Shown here: piece by piece, positions 9,826-19,145 of the stretch
How the letters are laid out: the number at the start of each line of letters is the position of its first letter
Position numbering within the stretch: the first letter of the stretch is position 1
Origin: Flavobacteriales bacterium
GTDB taxonomy: Bacteria; Bacteroidota; Bacteroidia; Flavobacteriales_E; Vicingaceae
Assembly: GCA_015075325.1 (NCBI GenBank)
Contig: JABTUP010000003.1
Coordinates: forward strand, 62,001-126,000
Direction of reading: 5' to 3'
Length of the DNA stretch: 64,000 nucleotides
The notes under the pieces: generated by a model
What the model was told of the DNA's origin: nothing
Database searches by the model: none
What the model saw: the letters and a program-made list of their open reading frames with translations, nothing else
Made by a program: the position numbers and the translations under genes

Positions 9826-9876
9826 AAAATTAAGCTTGATTACCTAGAGGGAAGTTCCCGAAACCATCTTAATTTT
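9826..9876 (+). promoter_or_regulatory. Conserved structured 5' leader, copy A
   Basis: A 9-bp perfect closing stem (AAAATTAAG 9826-9834 with CTTAATTTT 9868-9876) encloses a core beginning TGATTACCTA (9837-9846) and ending CCCGAAACCAT (to 9867). A small hairpin (GGGA, 3-nt loop, TCCC) sits inside the core. The ATG lies 15 nt after the stem. A second copy with the same core and a different but complementary closing stem lies at 12356-12405. I do not recognise it as a named riboswitch or RNA family. Confidence 0.7.
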
Positions 9877-9891
9877 TTCTCTAACTAACCA

Positions 9892-12153
9892 ATGTTTATT
9901 AATGCAAAGACTAGTTTAATAGTTGTTGTTATATTCTTTTTTACTTGCGTTACAAGTAATTTAAACGCTCAAACTCCTAGTACCTGTTTTGAAATTGAGA
10001 GCATCTTGGTTGATGCCTGTGGAACCATTGAAGGCGAAAACGAAATGGTTCGTTTTGTTGTTGGTCCTTCTAATTTAAACGTAAATAATTTAAATGTAAG
10101 CTGGCCAAATGCGTCAAATGCTTATTTAGGAATATGTAAAAATTCAACCACTGCTTCAAAAGTTGCCGCTTTAAACAGCAGCATAGTTGGATGTGGTTTT
10201 TTAAAAGAACCCACATCAAATATTCTTCCGGCTGGTGCAAAAGTTATTTTACTTACCAGCACTAGTTTTGATGTTTCGGCAAATTCATTCGCTAACCTCA
10301 ACGACACCGTTTATGTAATTTTTCAATGTTCAGGAAACACCGCTGGTCATTTTGCCAATTTTGGAACAGGAACTCGAACGCTTACCATGTCATTTTCATC
10401 TCCAGTAGGTTGTTCTGATGCTATAACCTACAATAGAGCATTGTTAGTTGACCCAACAGGTATTCCAGTAGCTTCAGATGGTGGCAGAGTAGATTATACA
10501 TGGTCTGGAACACCAACCTATACAAATGATGGGTGTTCGGCTCCAATCGAAATTACTGCTATTGATATTACAACCCCATCTCCAACTATTTGCTCAGGCG
10601 AAACCATCAATTTATCTTCAACTATTTTAGGAAATATTACTGGATTACAATGGTCTGGAGGAAATGGCGTTTTTACTTCTCCAAATACCACCTCAACCAA
10701 TTATGTATCCTCAACTGGTGATGCAACTGATTTTTATATTTATTTATCAGGAACTACCTCTTGCGGTGAAATACTAAAAGATAGTTTACTCATTCAAATA
10801 GGAGGAAACAATTCCTCAGTTAACATTTCTGCTACAACTAGTGAAATTTGTAATGGTGATAGCATTTTGTTAACTGCATCTGGAACTGGAAATTACACTT
10901 GGAATACTGGTAGTACTAACACAAGTATTTATGTTTCCTCAACTGGTTCGTATTTCGTAACAAGTACTTCATCTTGCGGAAGCTCATCAGACACCATTAC
11001 CATTACTGACGCTCCAACCATTAATTTAGCCCTGATTGCTTCTTCAACCGAAATTTGTGATGGAAACTCGGCAACACTAACAGCTAGTGGAGCTCCTAAT
11101 TACACTTGGTTTAATGGCAATACAAATAGCACAGAAAATGTAACTTCTTCTGGAAATTATTATGTTATCGGATACAACAATTGTTATAGAGATTCTCAAT
11201 CGGTATTTATTAATGTAATTCAGCAACCAACCGTTAGTATTTCTAGTTCAGCTCCTTCGCTTGAAATTTGTGTTGGAGAAACCATTACACTTACTGCAAA
11301 TGGTTCTGGAAATTATTTATGGAATACTACTGATACATCAACATCTATTTTAATAACAAGTGCAGGTACGTATTCGGTTTCATCAAGCAACACTTGTTTT
11401 TCAGCTTCTGATACCATTACCATTGTAAATGGAATTTTTCCTGTAGCTTCAATCGTTGGCGACTCCATTTTGTGTAACAGTGAAACAATTACATTATCAG
11501 CATCTGGTGGCGACAATTACATCTGGTCAAATGGAAATACAAGTTCAAGTTCAACATTTAATTCTGGAGGTCAGGTTTATGTGGTGGCCGCAAACAATTG
11601 TGGAACAGATACCGCTTATTTCACTATTTTAAATTCTAGTTTATCAGCATCTTTCACTTCTGATTATGTTTACGGTAGCGACGTTCCAATTGATGTGATT
11701 TTTACAAATACCTCAACAAATGCTACAACTTACAATTGGAACTTTGGAAATGGCAATATAAGTTCAATTGAAAATCCAAAAAATACTTATACAACAAACG
11801 GAACATATTTAGTTACCCTTACTGCTTCAAATTTACACTGCTCTGATGTTTTTGAAACGGAATTGATTTTTGAATCACCAAATGGAGTGTTTATTCCAAA
11901 TGTGTTTACACCAAATAATGATGGAACAAATGATGTATTTTCAATTGTTGGTGAAAATATTGCAGCATTACATGCCGAAATCTACAACAGATGGGGTGAA
12001 AAACTTTTTTCATGGGATAATGCAACTGGTTTTTGGGACGGAACGTACAACGGAAAATCTGCATCAGATGGCACTTATTTTTATGTTGCAAAAATTAAAT
12101 GGCAAGATAAAACAGAAGAAACCATTAGAGGACACGTAACCCTGTTAAAATAA
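9892..12153 (+). CDS. Large T9SS-exported protein, Ig-like repeats and CHU_C sorting domain
   Basis: This 753-residue protein has a signal peptide (residues 1-26, ending NLNAQ). Residues about 30-215 form a domain starting CFEIESILVDACGTIEGENEMVRF, also found in the protein at 12420. Five Ig/PKD-like repeats follow (about residues 225-580), each with phrases such as ICxGxxITLTASGxGNYxWNTGxTxxS. A PKD domain (TNTSTNATTYNWNFGNG) precedes a CHU_C sorting domain (IPNVFTPNNDGTNDVF, IYNRWGEKLF, WDGTYNGKSASDGTYFYV). It is likely surface-exposed and adhesive, but that is inferred from architecture only. The conserved structured leader lies directly upstream. Confidence 0.88.
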   Translation: MFINAKTSLIVVVIFFFTCVTSNLNAQTPSTCFEIESILVDACGTIEGENEMVRFVVGPSNLNVNNLNVSWPNASNAYLGICKNSTTASKVAALNSSIVGCGFLKEPTSNILPAGAKVILLTSTSFDVSANSFANLNDTVYVIFQCSGNTAGHFANFGTGTRTLTMSFSSPVGCSDAITYNRALLVDPTGIPVASDGGRVDYTWSGTPTYTNDGCSAPIEITAIDITTPSPTICSGETINLSSTILGNITGLQWSGGNGVFTSPNTTSTNYVSSTGDATDFYIYLSGTTSCGEILKDSLLIQIGGNNSSVNISATTSEICNGDSILLTASGTGNYTWNTGSTNTSIYVSSTGSYFVTSTSSCGSSSDTITITDAPTINLALIASSTEICDGNSATLTASGAPNYTWFNGNTNSTENVTSSGNYYVIGYNNCYRDSQSVFINVIQQPTVSISSSAPSLEICVGETITLTANGSGNYLWNTTDTSTSILITSAGTYSVSSSNTCFSASDTITIVNGIFPVASIVGDSILCNSETITLSASGGDNYIWSNGNTSSSSTFNSGGQVYVVAANNCGTDTAYFTILNSSLSASFTSDYVYGSDVPIDVIFTNTSTNATTYNWNFGNGNISSIENPKNTYTTNGTYLVTLTASNLHCSDVFETELIFESPNGVFIPNVFTPNNDGTNDVFSIVGENIAALHAEIYNRWGEKLFSWDNATGFWDGTYNGKSASDGTYFYVAKIKWQDKTEETIRGHVTLLK

Positions 12154-12161
12154 TTTCGACA

Positions 12162-12263
12162 ATGAAAGACAGAATTAAAACCATACAAGATTTACAAAAA
12201 TTATTATTAATTGTTTTTGGAATATTAGTACCTGTTTTTCTTTTGTTTATCTTTTTTAGTTGA
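12162..12263 (+). CDS. Possible 33-residue single-pass membrane protein
   Basis: An ATG 8 bp after the preceding stop opens a 33-codon frame: a charged, amphipathic start (MKDRIKTIQDLQKLL) followed by one strongly hydrophobic helix (LLIVFGILVPVFLLFIFF). A terminator hairpin follows at once. The tight coupling and clean topology support a real small gene, but nothing identifies it and it could be chance. Confidence 0.4.
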   Translation: MKDRIKTIQDLQKLLLIVFGILVPVFLLFIFFS

Positions 12264-12266
12264 TTC

Positions 12267-12293
12267 TTTTTCAACAACTTGTTGAAAAATTTT
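12267..12293 (+). terminator. Rho-independent terminator
   Basis: An 11-bp inverted repeat (TTTTTCAACAA and TTGTTGAAAAA) is followed by a T run. It closes the transcript of the gene at 9892 and the small ORF after it. Confidence 0.7.
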
Positions 12294-12355
12294 AACCCAC
12301 ATTTAATTTATTCTTAACCTTTACCATCTTAATAATTGGTACTTTTACACTTGTA

Positions 12356-12405
12356 AACTGTAAAGTGATTACCTACAGGGATTTTCCCGAAACCATTTTA
12401 TAGTT
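12356..12405 (+). promoter_or_regulatory. Conserved structured 5' leader, copy B
   Basis: The closing stem pairs AACTGTAAA (12356-12364) with TTTATAGTT (12397-12405), with one G-U wobble. Its sequence differs from copy A but it pairs in the same place. The core (12366-12396) begins TGATTACCTA and ends CCCGAAACCAT and matches copy A at 28 of 31 positions. The differences lie in or next to the small hairpin loop. The ATG is 14 nt after the stem, nearly the same spacing as copy A. Confidence 0.7.
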
Positions 12406-12419
12406 ATTTCATTTTCAAC

Positions 12420-15059
12420 ATGTTTTCTCGGGTAGTACTTCTTGGTATTATTCTTTTAACTTCAATGAGTTTGTTGGGGCAAGTTTACCAACATAACTTT
12501 GGAACTACTACTATAAGCACTCATCCGTACACTTCAGCTCCAGGAACTCTTGATGCAAACCTTTCAAACTCTTCTTGGTCAAACTCAACTGGGGCTTGGA
12601 CATCTTATGCAGGTAGCTCTGGTCAAGCCATATCTCTAAGCAATTCCAGTGGAACTCCTACAATTACTTTAACTTTTGATATAACTGGAGGTTGCTCTCT
12701 AGATATTACTTCTTTTAATTTTTGGAGACAACGGAGTAATAGTGGAGCTCAAAATTGGTCAATGACTATTAATGGAACAAATGTAGGAAGTGGAACGATA
12801 CCTACAACTGGAGCTGCTGTTGGCAACACTGCTGTTTCAGGAATGACAGGTTTAACAGGTACTGTAACTATTGTAATTAGTCTTTCAGGAGCAACTGGTA
12901 CAGGAACCTTTAGATTAGATGATTTTACTTTATTTGGATCAACTTCATGTGGAGGAAGTTCTCACACAGTTACTTTTAATGGAAATGGAAACGATGGAGG
13001 CTCCATGAGCAATCAAACAGCAAGTGGCTCAACAGCCTTAACAACAAATGCATTTACAAAAACAGGTTGTAGTTTTACTGTATGGAATACTGCATCAGAT
13101 GGTAGTGGTACATCTTATACTAATGGTGCTACTTATGATTTTTCAGCAGACATAACATTATATGCACAATGGAATTGTAGCCCTCCCACTGGTGGAAATT
13201 GTATGGATGAAGATTTTGTAGATTTCTCTGATTGGACAAATTATGGTACAGCAACCGATAATGATGCTAGCCATTATGGAGCTAATGGCCCATGTAGAGC
13301 TTTAGGTACTGGAGATAATTTAGAATCTCCTTCTGTTGATAATCCAACTCAACTACAATTCTATCAAGATGCAAGTAGTGGGGGTAGTGGCAGTACTGCA
13401 ACTGTTAAATATAGCTTAGATGGAGGAACCACTTGGGTAGCTTGTTATTCTTTTACTGTTAGTTCTTCGGGAGCAACAGAAACTGTTGATTTAACGAATG
13501 TAGGAGGTGTTGATCTTTCTGCAGAGACTGGCGTAATTTTTCAATTTTCATCTTCATTTAATACATGGTACTTAGATGATGTTTCTGTTACTTGTGGTAC
13601 TCCAGCCCCAAACACAATAACAACTGGCTCAATTACTGGTTCCCCTTTTAGTATACAATGTGCTACAAATGATAATGGCTCAGTAGCATTTATATCAACA
13701 GATGTATATGGAGCTGGCAACATATATACCGCTCAATTATCTGATGCTTCAGGAAGCTTTAGTTTTCCTGTTAATATTGGGACATTAACATCTACTGCAA
13801 ATAGCGGCACTATAAACATTACTATTCCAGCAGGAACACCTAGTGGTTCAAATTATAAGATAAGAGTAATTTCTTCAAATCCTTACATAGTTGGAAGCGC
13901 ATCATCTGCTTTTACAATTACATTAACCGATGGACCTTGTGCTCCTCCTCATATTACAAGTGTTTTGTTTAACGGATGTGACCCTGCAGGATGTGGTGGA
14001 GAAGGTCGATCTGAAATGGTTTTTGCAAACACAGGAGTAAACAGTGTTCTTGTAAATTCTTCTAATTTAGATTTAATTTATCCAGGATCACCACCTTACG
14101 ACATGCTTGGCTCAATTGTAAGTAATGCCTCTACAATAACAACCATGAATGATAGTGCTGCATGTGGAACGCTTTTTTATGATGCAAACGGTCAGACTGT
14201 TCCGCCAAACACCACACTTTTATTAGTTTCATCAGATATATGTGCTGAAATTAATTTCGATTGGTCATCACTTTGTGGAAGTGGACCTATTTACGTTGTT
14301 TTCGGCCAATCAGGAACATTGGGTGACACATGGCATGATAGTGGTAATTTTGGAAACTCAAGCGGCACAAAAACATTTGATTTAGATATTACAGCAACCG
14401 ATGCCATTACTTATGGCTACACCTATTCTTACGTTTCAGGAAATCAAGGTGATGGCGAATATGCTACTTTTTCGTCCTCTCCTCCTGGCGGAAATGCTTT
14501 AAATACTGGTGTACTTCCTGATTGTAAAATAACTGTTGCTGTTCTCCCAATCGAATTACTTTCATTTACTGGCAAATCAATTGGTTCATCAAACTTGTTG
14601 GAATGGAAAACAACAACCGAAATAAACAACGATTATTTTACTTTAGAACGCTCATCGAATGCAACTCATTTTAGTGAATTAGGAATAATTGAAGGTGCTG
14701 GAAATAGCAATACTTTACTTCACTATCAATACACTGACAATGCTCCACTAGAAGGAGTAAATTACTACAGATTAAAACAAACCGATTTTGATGGCAGATT
14801 TAGTTATTCAAACATTGTTGCACTAAGTAATAAAACAACCGCATTTAGTATTTGGAACTCTGCCGAAACGCTTTTTATCAAAGGTGACAATGAAAATTCA
14901 ACAAGTTCTTTAAAAATATATAACTTGCTTGGAGAATTGGTTCTTGAAAAATATTTTCAAGAAAATATTACTATCAACACAACTGATTTTAGTTCTGGAA
15001 TTTATTTAGTAAAAATTCAAAGCAATGAAAATCTAATTACTCAAAAGGTAAAATTCTAA
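12420..15059 (+). CDS. T9SS-exported multidomain protein with type A sorting domain
   Basis: An 879-residue protein with a signal peptide ending at SLLGQ (residue 21). Residues about 22-175 resemble a beta-sandwich ending TFRLDDFTLFG. Next is a Listeria-Bacteroides (InlB B-type) repeat near residues 182-255 (VTFNGNGNDGGSMSNQTA ... DITLYAQW), then a MAM-like region (about 265-395). Residues about 510-700 share the extracellular domain of the neighbour at 9892 (VLFNGCDPAGCGGEGRSEMVF, later AITYGYTYS). The C-terminus is a type A sorting domain (LKIYNLLGELVLEKYF ... SGIYLVKIQSNENLITQKVKF). A surface role is likely; the exact function is unknown. The structured leader precedes it. Confidence 0.87.
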   Translation: MFSRVVLLGIILLTSMSLLGQVYQHNFGTTTISTHPYTSAPGTLDANLSNSSWSNSTGAWTSYAGSSGQAISLSNSSGTPTITLTFDITGGCSLDITSFNFWRQRSNSGAQNWSMTINGTNVGSGTIPTTGAAVGNTAVSGMTGLTGTVTIVISLSGATGTGTFRLDDFTLFGSTSCGGSSHTVTFNGNGNDGGSMSNQTASGSTALTTNAFTKTGCSFTVWNTASDGSGTSYTNGATYDFSADITLYAQWNCSPPTGGNCMDEDFVDFSDWTNYGTATDNDASHYGANGPCRALGTGDNLESPSVDNPTQLQFYQDASSGGSGSTATVKYSLDGGTTWVACYSFTVSSSGATETVDLTNVGGVDLSAETGVIFQFSSSFNTWYLDDVSVTCGTPAPNTITTGSITGSPFSIQCATNDNGSVAFISTDVYGAGNIYTAQLSDASGSFSFPVNIGTLTSTANSGTINITIPAGTPSGSNYKIRVISSNPYIVGSASSAFTITLTDGPCAPPHITSVLFNGCDPAGCGGEGRSEMVFANTGVNSVLVNSSNLDLIYPGSPPYDMLGSIVSNASTITTMNDSAACGTLFYDANGQTVPPNTTLLLVSSDICAEINFDWSSLCGSGPIYVVFGQSGTLGDTWHDSGNFGNSSGTKTFDLDITATDAITYGYTYSYVSGNQGDGEYATFSSSPPGGNALNTGVLPDCKITVAVLPIELLSFTGKSIGSSNLLEWKTTTEINNDYFTLERSSNATHFSELGIIEGAGNSNTLLHYQYTDNAPLEGVNYYRLKQTDFDGRFSYSNIVALSNKTTAFSIWNSAETLFIKGDNENSTSSLKIYNLLGELVLEKYFQENITINTTDFSSGIYLVKIQSNENLITQKVKF

Positions 15060-15100
15060 ATTCCTATAATGATTATCCGTAATTAATCATAAGTCTTTTT

Positions 15101-15200
15101 GCCACAGATTACACAGATTTACGCAAATTAATATCACGCCTTCGGCGTGATAAAATTAATCTGTGAAAAAAATATGTGAAAAATAAGTGGAATCTGTGGC
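15101..15200. repeat. Triple-nested palindromic intergenic element
   Basis: Three inverted repeats lie within 100 bp: GCCACAGATT with AATCTGTGGC (15101-15110 and 15191-15200), CACAGATT with AATCTGTG (15112-15119 and 15158-15165), and ATCACGCC with GGCGTGAT (15133-15140 and 15144-15151). The element sits between convergent genes, where it may also stop transcription. Confidence 0.75.
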
Positions 15201-15221
15201 ATTACGAGTAAATACTGAGAA

Positions 15222-16811
15222 TCATATTTCGATTAGTTTAAATTCTTGTTCCAAAGGATTTAACTCAGCTATCAATAAATCTATAGCATCAAAACCTATT
15301 AATAAAAAGAGTAGCACTAAATTTTCTTGACGTTCTTGCAAAGAACCTTTTGGAAAAAGTTTCTCTTTAATGTTCTTGATTTGATTGATGGTAACTTCTT
15401 CTTTTTGTTTCTCTGCTTTAATTAGTCTTCCCTCTATATTCTGAATGGTTTTTAATGTTTTTTGTAACTCAGCACTAATCATTGGCTTAAGTGTTGTGTC
15501 AATTTTTTCCGCTTTAGTTATCATTTCATTAAAAATTAAAGCTATTTCATTTTCTTCATTTTTTAAATCCAATACAACATCAGCACCTTCTTTTAAAAAC
15601 TGATTGATAAACAAATCCGTATCACCAAACAATTGCATTACAGAAACCCCTATTTTATCTAATCTTTTTTTACTTCCTTCATCAATTATTAAAGCCGAAT
15701 TTCTGAGCACCAAAATTGGAAACGAAATATGGTTCACATCAAACATCTGTTTTAATTGAAACCAATATGCTAATTCGCCACCACCACCAATATAAGCTAA
15801 ATTGGGCAATATTTTTTCTTGAAACATTGGTCTAAGTGCCACATTCGGGCTAAACCGTTCTGGGTAAGTTTCCAACTCCGTAAGTATTTCTTGTTCGGTA
15901 AAAGAAATTGAAGTGTTCAATACTTGGTATTTTCCATCTTCAAAAACAATTCGTTCTCTTGAGTTATTTTGCAAATAAAACAAGTTAATGTCGCGTGGAG
16001 TAATTTGAGATTTATAACCCAGAGCTTCTAATTTAGCTGTAGTTTCATATATGATTTTAGCATTTTGCTGAAGAGTTAATTCACTTTTAAATTCTCCAAT
16101 CATTTGCTTTTTTAGCACGGTATCATCTCCATCAATAATAACCAAACCGTGTTTACCAAATAAGTGGTTTACAAATGCTCTTGTAGCCTCAGTAAATGTT
16201 TTTTCTTCGCTATAAAAGAAAGAAAACAGCTTAAGAATTTCTTCTGTTTGCGGTCTATTTCCAAGTATTTCGTTTAATTGATTTAAAACATCTTGAATTC
16301 CTGCTAATTTCATTTTACCAACTGCACCTTGTTGAGTTTTCGGTAATTCTACTTTTTTTCCAAAAAAATTAAAATGATTGATTTCTTCAAAATCGTGGTC
16401 TTCGGTTGCCATCCAGTAAACAGGCACAAAATCAAATTCTGGGTAGTTGTTTTTTAGCGTTTTTGCTAAGTTAATTGCTGATATTATTTTATAGATAAAA
16501 TAAAGTGGTCCAGTAAACAAATTCAACTGATGACCAGTCGTTACTGTAAAAGTATTTTCGGAAGAAAGTTTTAGAATGTTTGCATTCGTTAATTCAGAAA
16601 TAGCTACTCCTTGATATTGTGTTTGAAGCGATTCAACCAATGCTACTCTGTTAATTGGTATTGATTTTCGTTGGTCGATTAACTGAGCAAAAAATTCGAT
16701 GTTAAACGGAAAACTATAAAAAGATGTTAGTTTTTCATCTCCATTCAAATAATCGATAATGAGTTTCGAGAAATAACCTGTTTGTTGATATGGAAGACTT
16801 AAACTATTCAT
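15222..16811 (-). CDS. bshC: Bacillithiol biosynthesis cysteine-adding enzyme BshC
   Basis: This 529-residue protein matches BshC, the ligase that adds cysteine to glucosaminyl-malate in the last step of bacillithiol synthesis. Visible family segments are FTVTGHQLNLFTGPLYFIYKIISAINLA (about residues 85-112), FVPVYWMATEDHDFEEINH, and PNLAYIGGGGELAYWFQLK. The C-terminal third is a helical coiled-coil region (about 430-490). The length is typical. The start codon overlaps the end of rimO by 8 bp, so translation is probably coupled. A cytoplasmic low-molecular-weight thiol system is therefore expected. Confidence 0.95.
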   Translation of the reverse strand: MNSLSLPYQQTGYFSKLIIDYLNGDEKLTSFYSFPFNIEFFAQLIDQRKSIPINRVALVESLQTQYQGVAISELTNANILKLSSENTFTVTTGHQLNLFTGPLYFIYKIISAINLAKTLKNNYPEFDFVPVYWMATEDHDFEEINHFNFFGKKVELPKTQQGAVGKMKLAGIQDVLNQLNEILGNRPQTEEILKLFSFFYSEEKTFTEATRAFVNHLFGKHGLVIIDGDDTVLKKQMIGEFKSELTLQQNAKIIYETTAKLEALGYKSQITPRDINLFYLQNNSRERIVFEDGKYQVLNTSISFTEQEILTELETYPERFSPNVALRPMFQEKILPNLAYIGGGGELAYWFQLKQMFDVNHISFPILVLRNSALIIDEGSKKRLDKIGVSVMQLFGDTDLFINQFLKEGADVVLDLKNEENEIALIFNEMITKAEKIDTTLKPMISAELQKTLKTIQNIEGRLIKAEKQKEEVTINQIKNIKEKLFPKGSLQERQENLVLLFLLIGFDAIDLLIAELNPLEQEFKLIEI

Positions 16812-18123
16812 TGATGATTACTTCTCCATATAAATCAAAGTCATCAGCACCAGTAATTTTAACCATAGCAAAATCTCCAATTCTAACAAAGTTCGTTGCT
16901 TTCTCCACAAGCACTTCATTATCAACTTCTGGCGAATCAAATTCTGTTCTACCTACAAAATAATCGCTTTCTACTCTATCGAATAATACCTTAAAGGATT
17001 TACCTATTTTGCTTTCATTTAGTGCTAAAGAAATTCCTTGTTGCAACTCCATAACCTCAGCAGCTCTTCGTTGTTTTTCTTTTTCTGACACATCATCTTT
17101 TAAACCAAAAGCGTGTGTATTTTCCTCGTGAGAATAGGTAAAAACTCCTAACCTATCAAACTTCATTTCTTTTACCCAATCTTTCATTTCTTCAATATCA
17201 GCTTTTGTTTCGCCAGGAAATCCAACAATAAAAGTAGTACGTATCGCTATATTTGGAATGAGAGCACGAATATCATTAACTAACTGAGTAGTGTTTTCTC
17301 TAGTTGTTCCTCTACGCATGGCTTTTAGCATATTGTTAGAAGCATGTTGAAGCGGAATATCCAAATAATTACAGATTTTCGGATTATTTTTCATGGTTTC
17401 TATCACTTCCATCGGAAAACCTGTTGGGTAAGCATAATGTAAACGTATCCATTCAATACCTTCAACTTTGCATAACTCTTCTAATAAAGCAGAAAGCTTA
17501 CGTTCCTTGTAAATATCCAAACCGTAAAAAGTGAGTTCTTGAGCTATTAATATCAATTCCTTAACCCCTTGTTTTGCCAAATTTTTAGCTTGTTCCACCA
17601 ATTGTTCAATAGGAGTAGAAAGGTGTTTTCCACGCATTAAAGGAATAGCACAGAATGAGCAAGGTCTGTCGCAACCTTCCGATATTTTTAAATAAGCATA
17701 ATGGCTAGGAGTAGTAATTATTCTTTCGCCAATCAATTCATGCTTATAATCGGCATTTAAGGTTTTTAAGAGCTTAGGCAATTCGCGAGTACCAAAAAAA
17801 GCATCAACTTCTTTAATTTCAGTTTCTAAATTATCTTTATATCTTTCCGACAAGCAACCTGTAACATAAAGTTTATCAAGTAATCCGTCTTTTTTTGCTT
17901 GAGCATATTCTAATATGGTATCGATTGATTCTTGTTTGGCATTATCAATAAAACCACAGGTATTAATAATAACAATAGACGAGTCGTTTTGTTCCGATTC
18001 GTGTTCCACCTCAAACCCGTTAGCCTTCAGTTGTGTCATGGTTACTTCCGAATCAAATAGATTTTTTGAGCAACCTAAAGTTATTACGTTTACTTTATTT
18101 TTTTTTAGGGTTTTGGTTTTCAT
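16804..18123 (-). CDS. rimO: Ribosomal protein S12 methylthiotransferase RimO
   Basis: A 439-residue radical-SAM enzyme that methylthiolates an aspartate of ribosomal protein S12. The N-terminal UPF0004 domain holds LGCSKNLFDSE. The SAM-cluster motif CDRPCSFCAIP lies near residue 150 and supplies the CxxxCxxC ligands. A TRAM domain is at the C-terminus (EVLVEKATNFVRIGDFAMVKITG). The start at 18123 gives the family-typical lead-in to VNVITLGCSKN. It is flanked by ftsY (5 bp upstream) and bshC, forming one minus-strand cluster. Confidence 0.96.
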   Translation of the reverse strand: MKTKTLKKNKVNVITLGCSKNLFDSEVTMTQLKANGFEVEHESEQNDSSIVIINTCGFIDNAKQESIDTILEYAQAKKDGLLDKLYVTGCLSERYKDNLETEIKEVDAFFGTRELPKLLKTLNADYKHELIGERIITTPSHYAYLKISEGCDRPCSFCAIPLMRGKHLSTPIEQLVEQAKNLAKQGVKELILIAQELTFYGLDIYKERKLSALLEELCKVEGIEWIRLHYAYPTGFPMEVIETMKNNPKICNYLDIPLQHASNNMLKAMRRGTTRENTTQLVNDIRALIPNIAIRTTFIVGFPGETKADIEEMKDWVKEMKFDRLGVFTYSHEENTHAFGLKDDVSEKEKQRRAAEVMELQQGISLALNESKIGKSFKVLFDRVESDYFVGRTEFDSPEVDNEVLVEKATNFVRIGDFAMVKITGADDFDLYGEVIINE

Positions 18124-18127
18124 TTAA

Positions 18128-19081
18128 TTATCCTTTAAACAACGAGTCAACAAATTCAACTTTATTGAATACTTGTAAATGTTCCATTCCTTCGCCAACT
18201 CCAATATATTTTACAGGAATTTTAAATTGGTCAGAAATTCCAATTACCACCCCACCTTTTGCCGTTCCATCTAGTTTTGTTATGGCTAATGCATTGATTT
18301 CTGTTGCTAACGAAAATTGTTTTGCTTGTTCGTAAGCATTTTGACCAGTTGAGCCATCTAAAACGAGTAAAATTTCATGAGGTGCAGTTGGAATAACCTT
18401 TTTCATTACATTCTTAATTTTAGTCAACTCATTCATTAAGTTAATCTTATTGTGAAGTCTTCCTGCAGTATCAATAATAACCACATCCATATTTTTTGCT
18501 TTTGCCGATTGAAGCGTATCAAAAGCAACAGAGGCTGGATCAGCATTCATTCCTTGTTCAACAATTGGAACATCAACACGTTTTGCCCAAATTTTAAGTT
18601 GGTCAACTGCTGCTGCTCTAAAAGTATCGGAAGCTCCTAACATTACTGATTTACCTTGTTTTTTTAGTTGATAAGCTAACTTTCCGATAGTAGTTGTTTT
18701 TCCTACTCCATTTACACCAACAACCATAATTACATAAGGTTCATCTTGTTTTGGTATGGAAAAATCTTTGTAATCTCCTGTATTATTTTCTTCTAAAAGT
18801 GAAGCTATTTCTTCTTTAAGTACTTGGTTAAGTTCTGTAGTACCAACATATTTGTCTTTTGAAACACGTTCTTGAATTTTTTCAATTATCCTTAAAGTAG
18901 TGTTAACTCCAACATCAGCCGACAAAAGTATTTCTTCAAGATTATCTAATACCTCATCATCAACTGTTGATTTACCTACAATTGCTTTTGAAATTTTAGA
19001 GAAAAAACTTTGTTTGGTTTGATCGAGCCCTTTATCTAAAGCTTCTTTTTTATCTTTCGAAAATATGTTAAAAAAGCCCAT
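18128..19081 (-). CDS. ftsY: Signal recognition particle receptor FtsY
   Basis: This 317-residue SRP GTPase docks ribosome-SRP complexes at the membrane Sec translocon. The N domain is followed by the NG core with the P-loop VVGVNGVGKTTTIGKLA (about residues 118-134), DTFRAAAVDQL, the switch DTAGRLHNKINLM, and the specificity motif ITKLDGTAKGG near the C-terminus. The acidic A domain of the enterobacterial protein is essentially missing, as is usual in Bacteroidota. The order rpmG-DUF4295-ftsY-rimO is a conserved Bacteroidota arrangement. Confidence 0.96.
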   Translation of the reverse strand: MGFFNIFSKDKKEALDKGLDQTKQSFFSKISKAIVGKSTVDDEVLDNLEEILLSADVGVNTTLRIIEKIQERVSKDKYVGTTELNQVLKEEIASLLEENNTGDYKDFSIPKQDEPYVIMVVGVNGVGKTTTIGKLAYQLKKQGKSVMLGASDTFRAAAVDQLKIWAKRVDVPIVEQGMNADPASVAFDTLQSAKAKNMDVVIIDTAGRLHNKINLMNELTKIKNVMKKVIPTAPHEILLVLDGSTGQNAYEQAKQFSLATEINALAITKLDGTAKGGVVIGISDQFKIPVKYIGVGEGMEHLQVFNKVEFVDSLFKG

Positions 19082-19145
19082 AGTTAATAATAAAAAAAGC
19101 CTCTTTCATACGGAAAGAAGCTTCAGTTTATACCAATTTAGTAAA

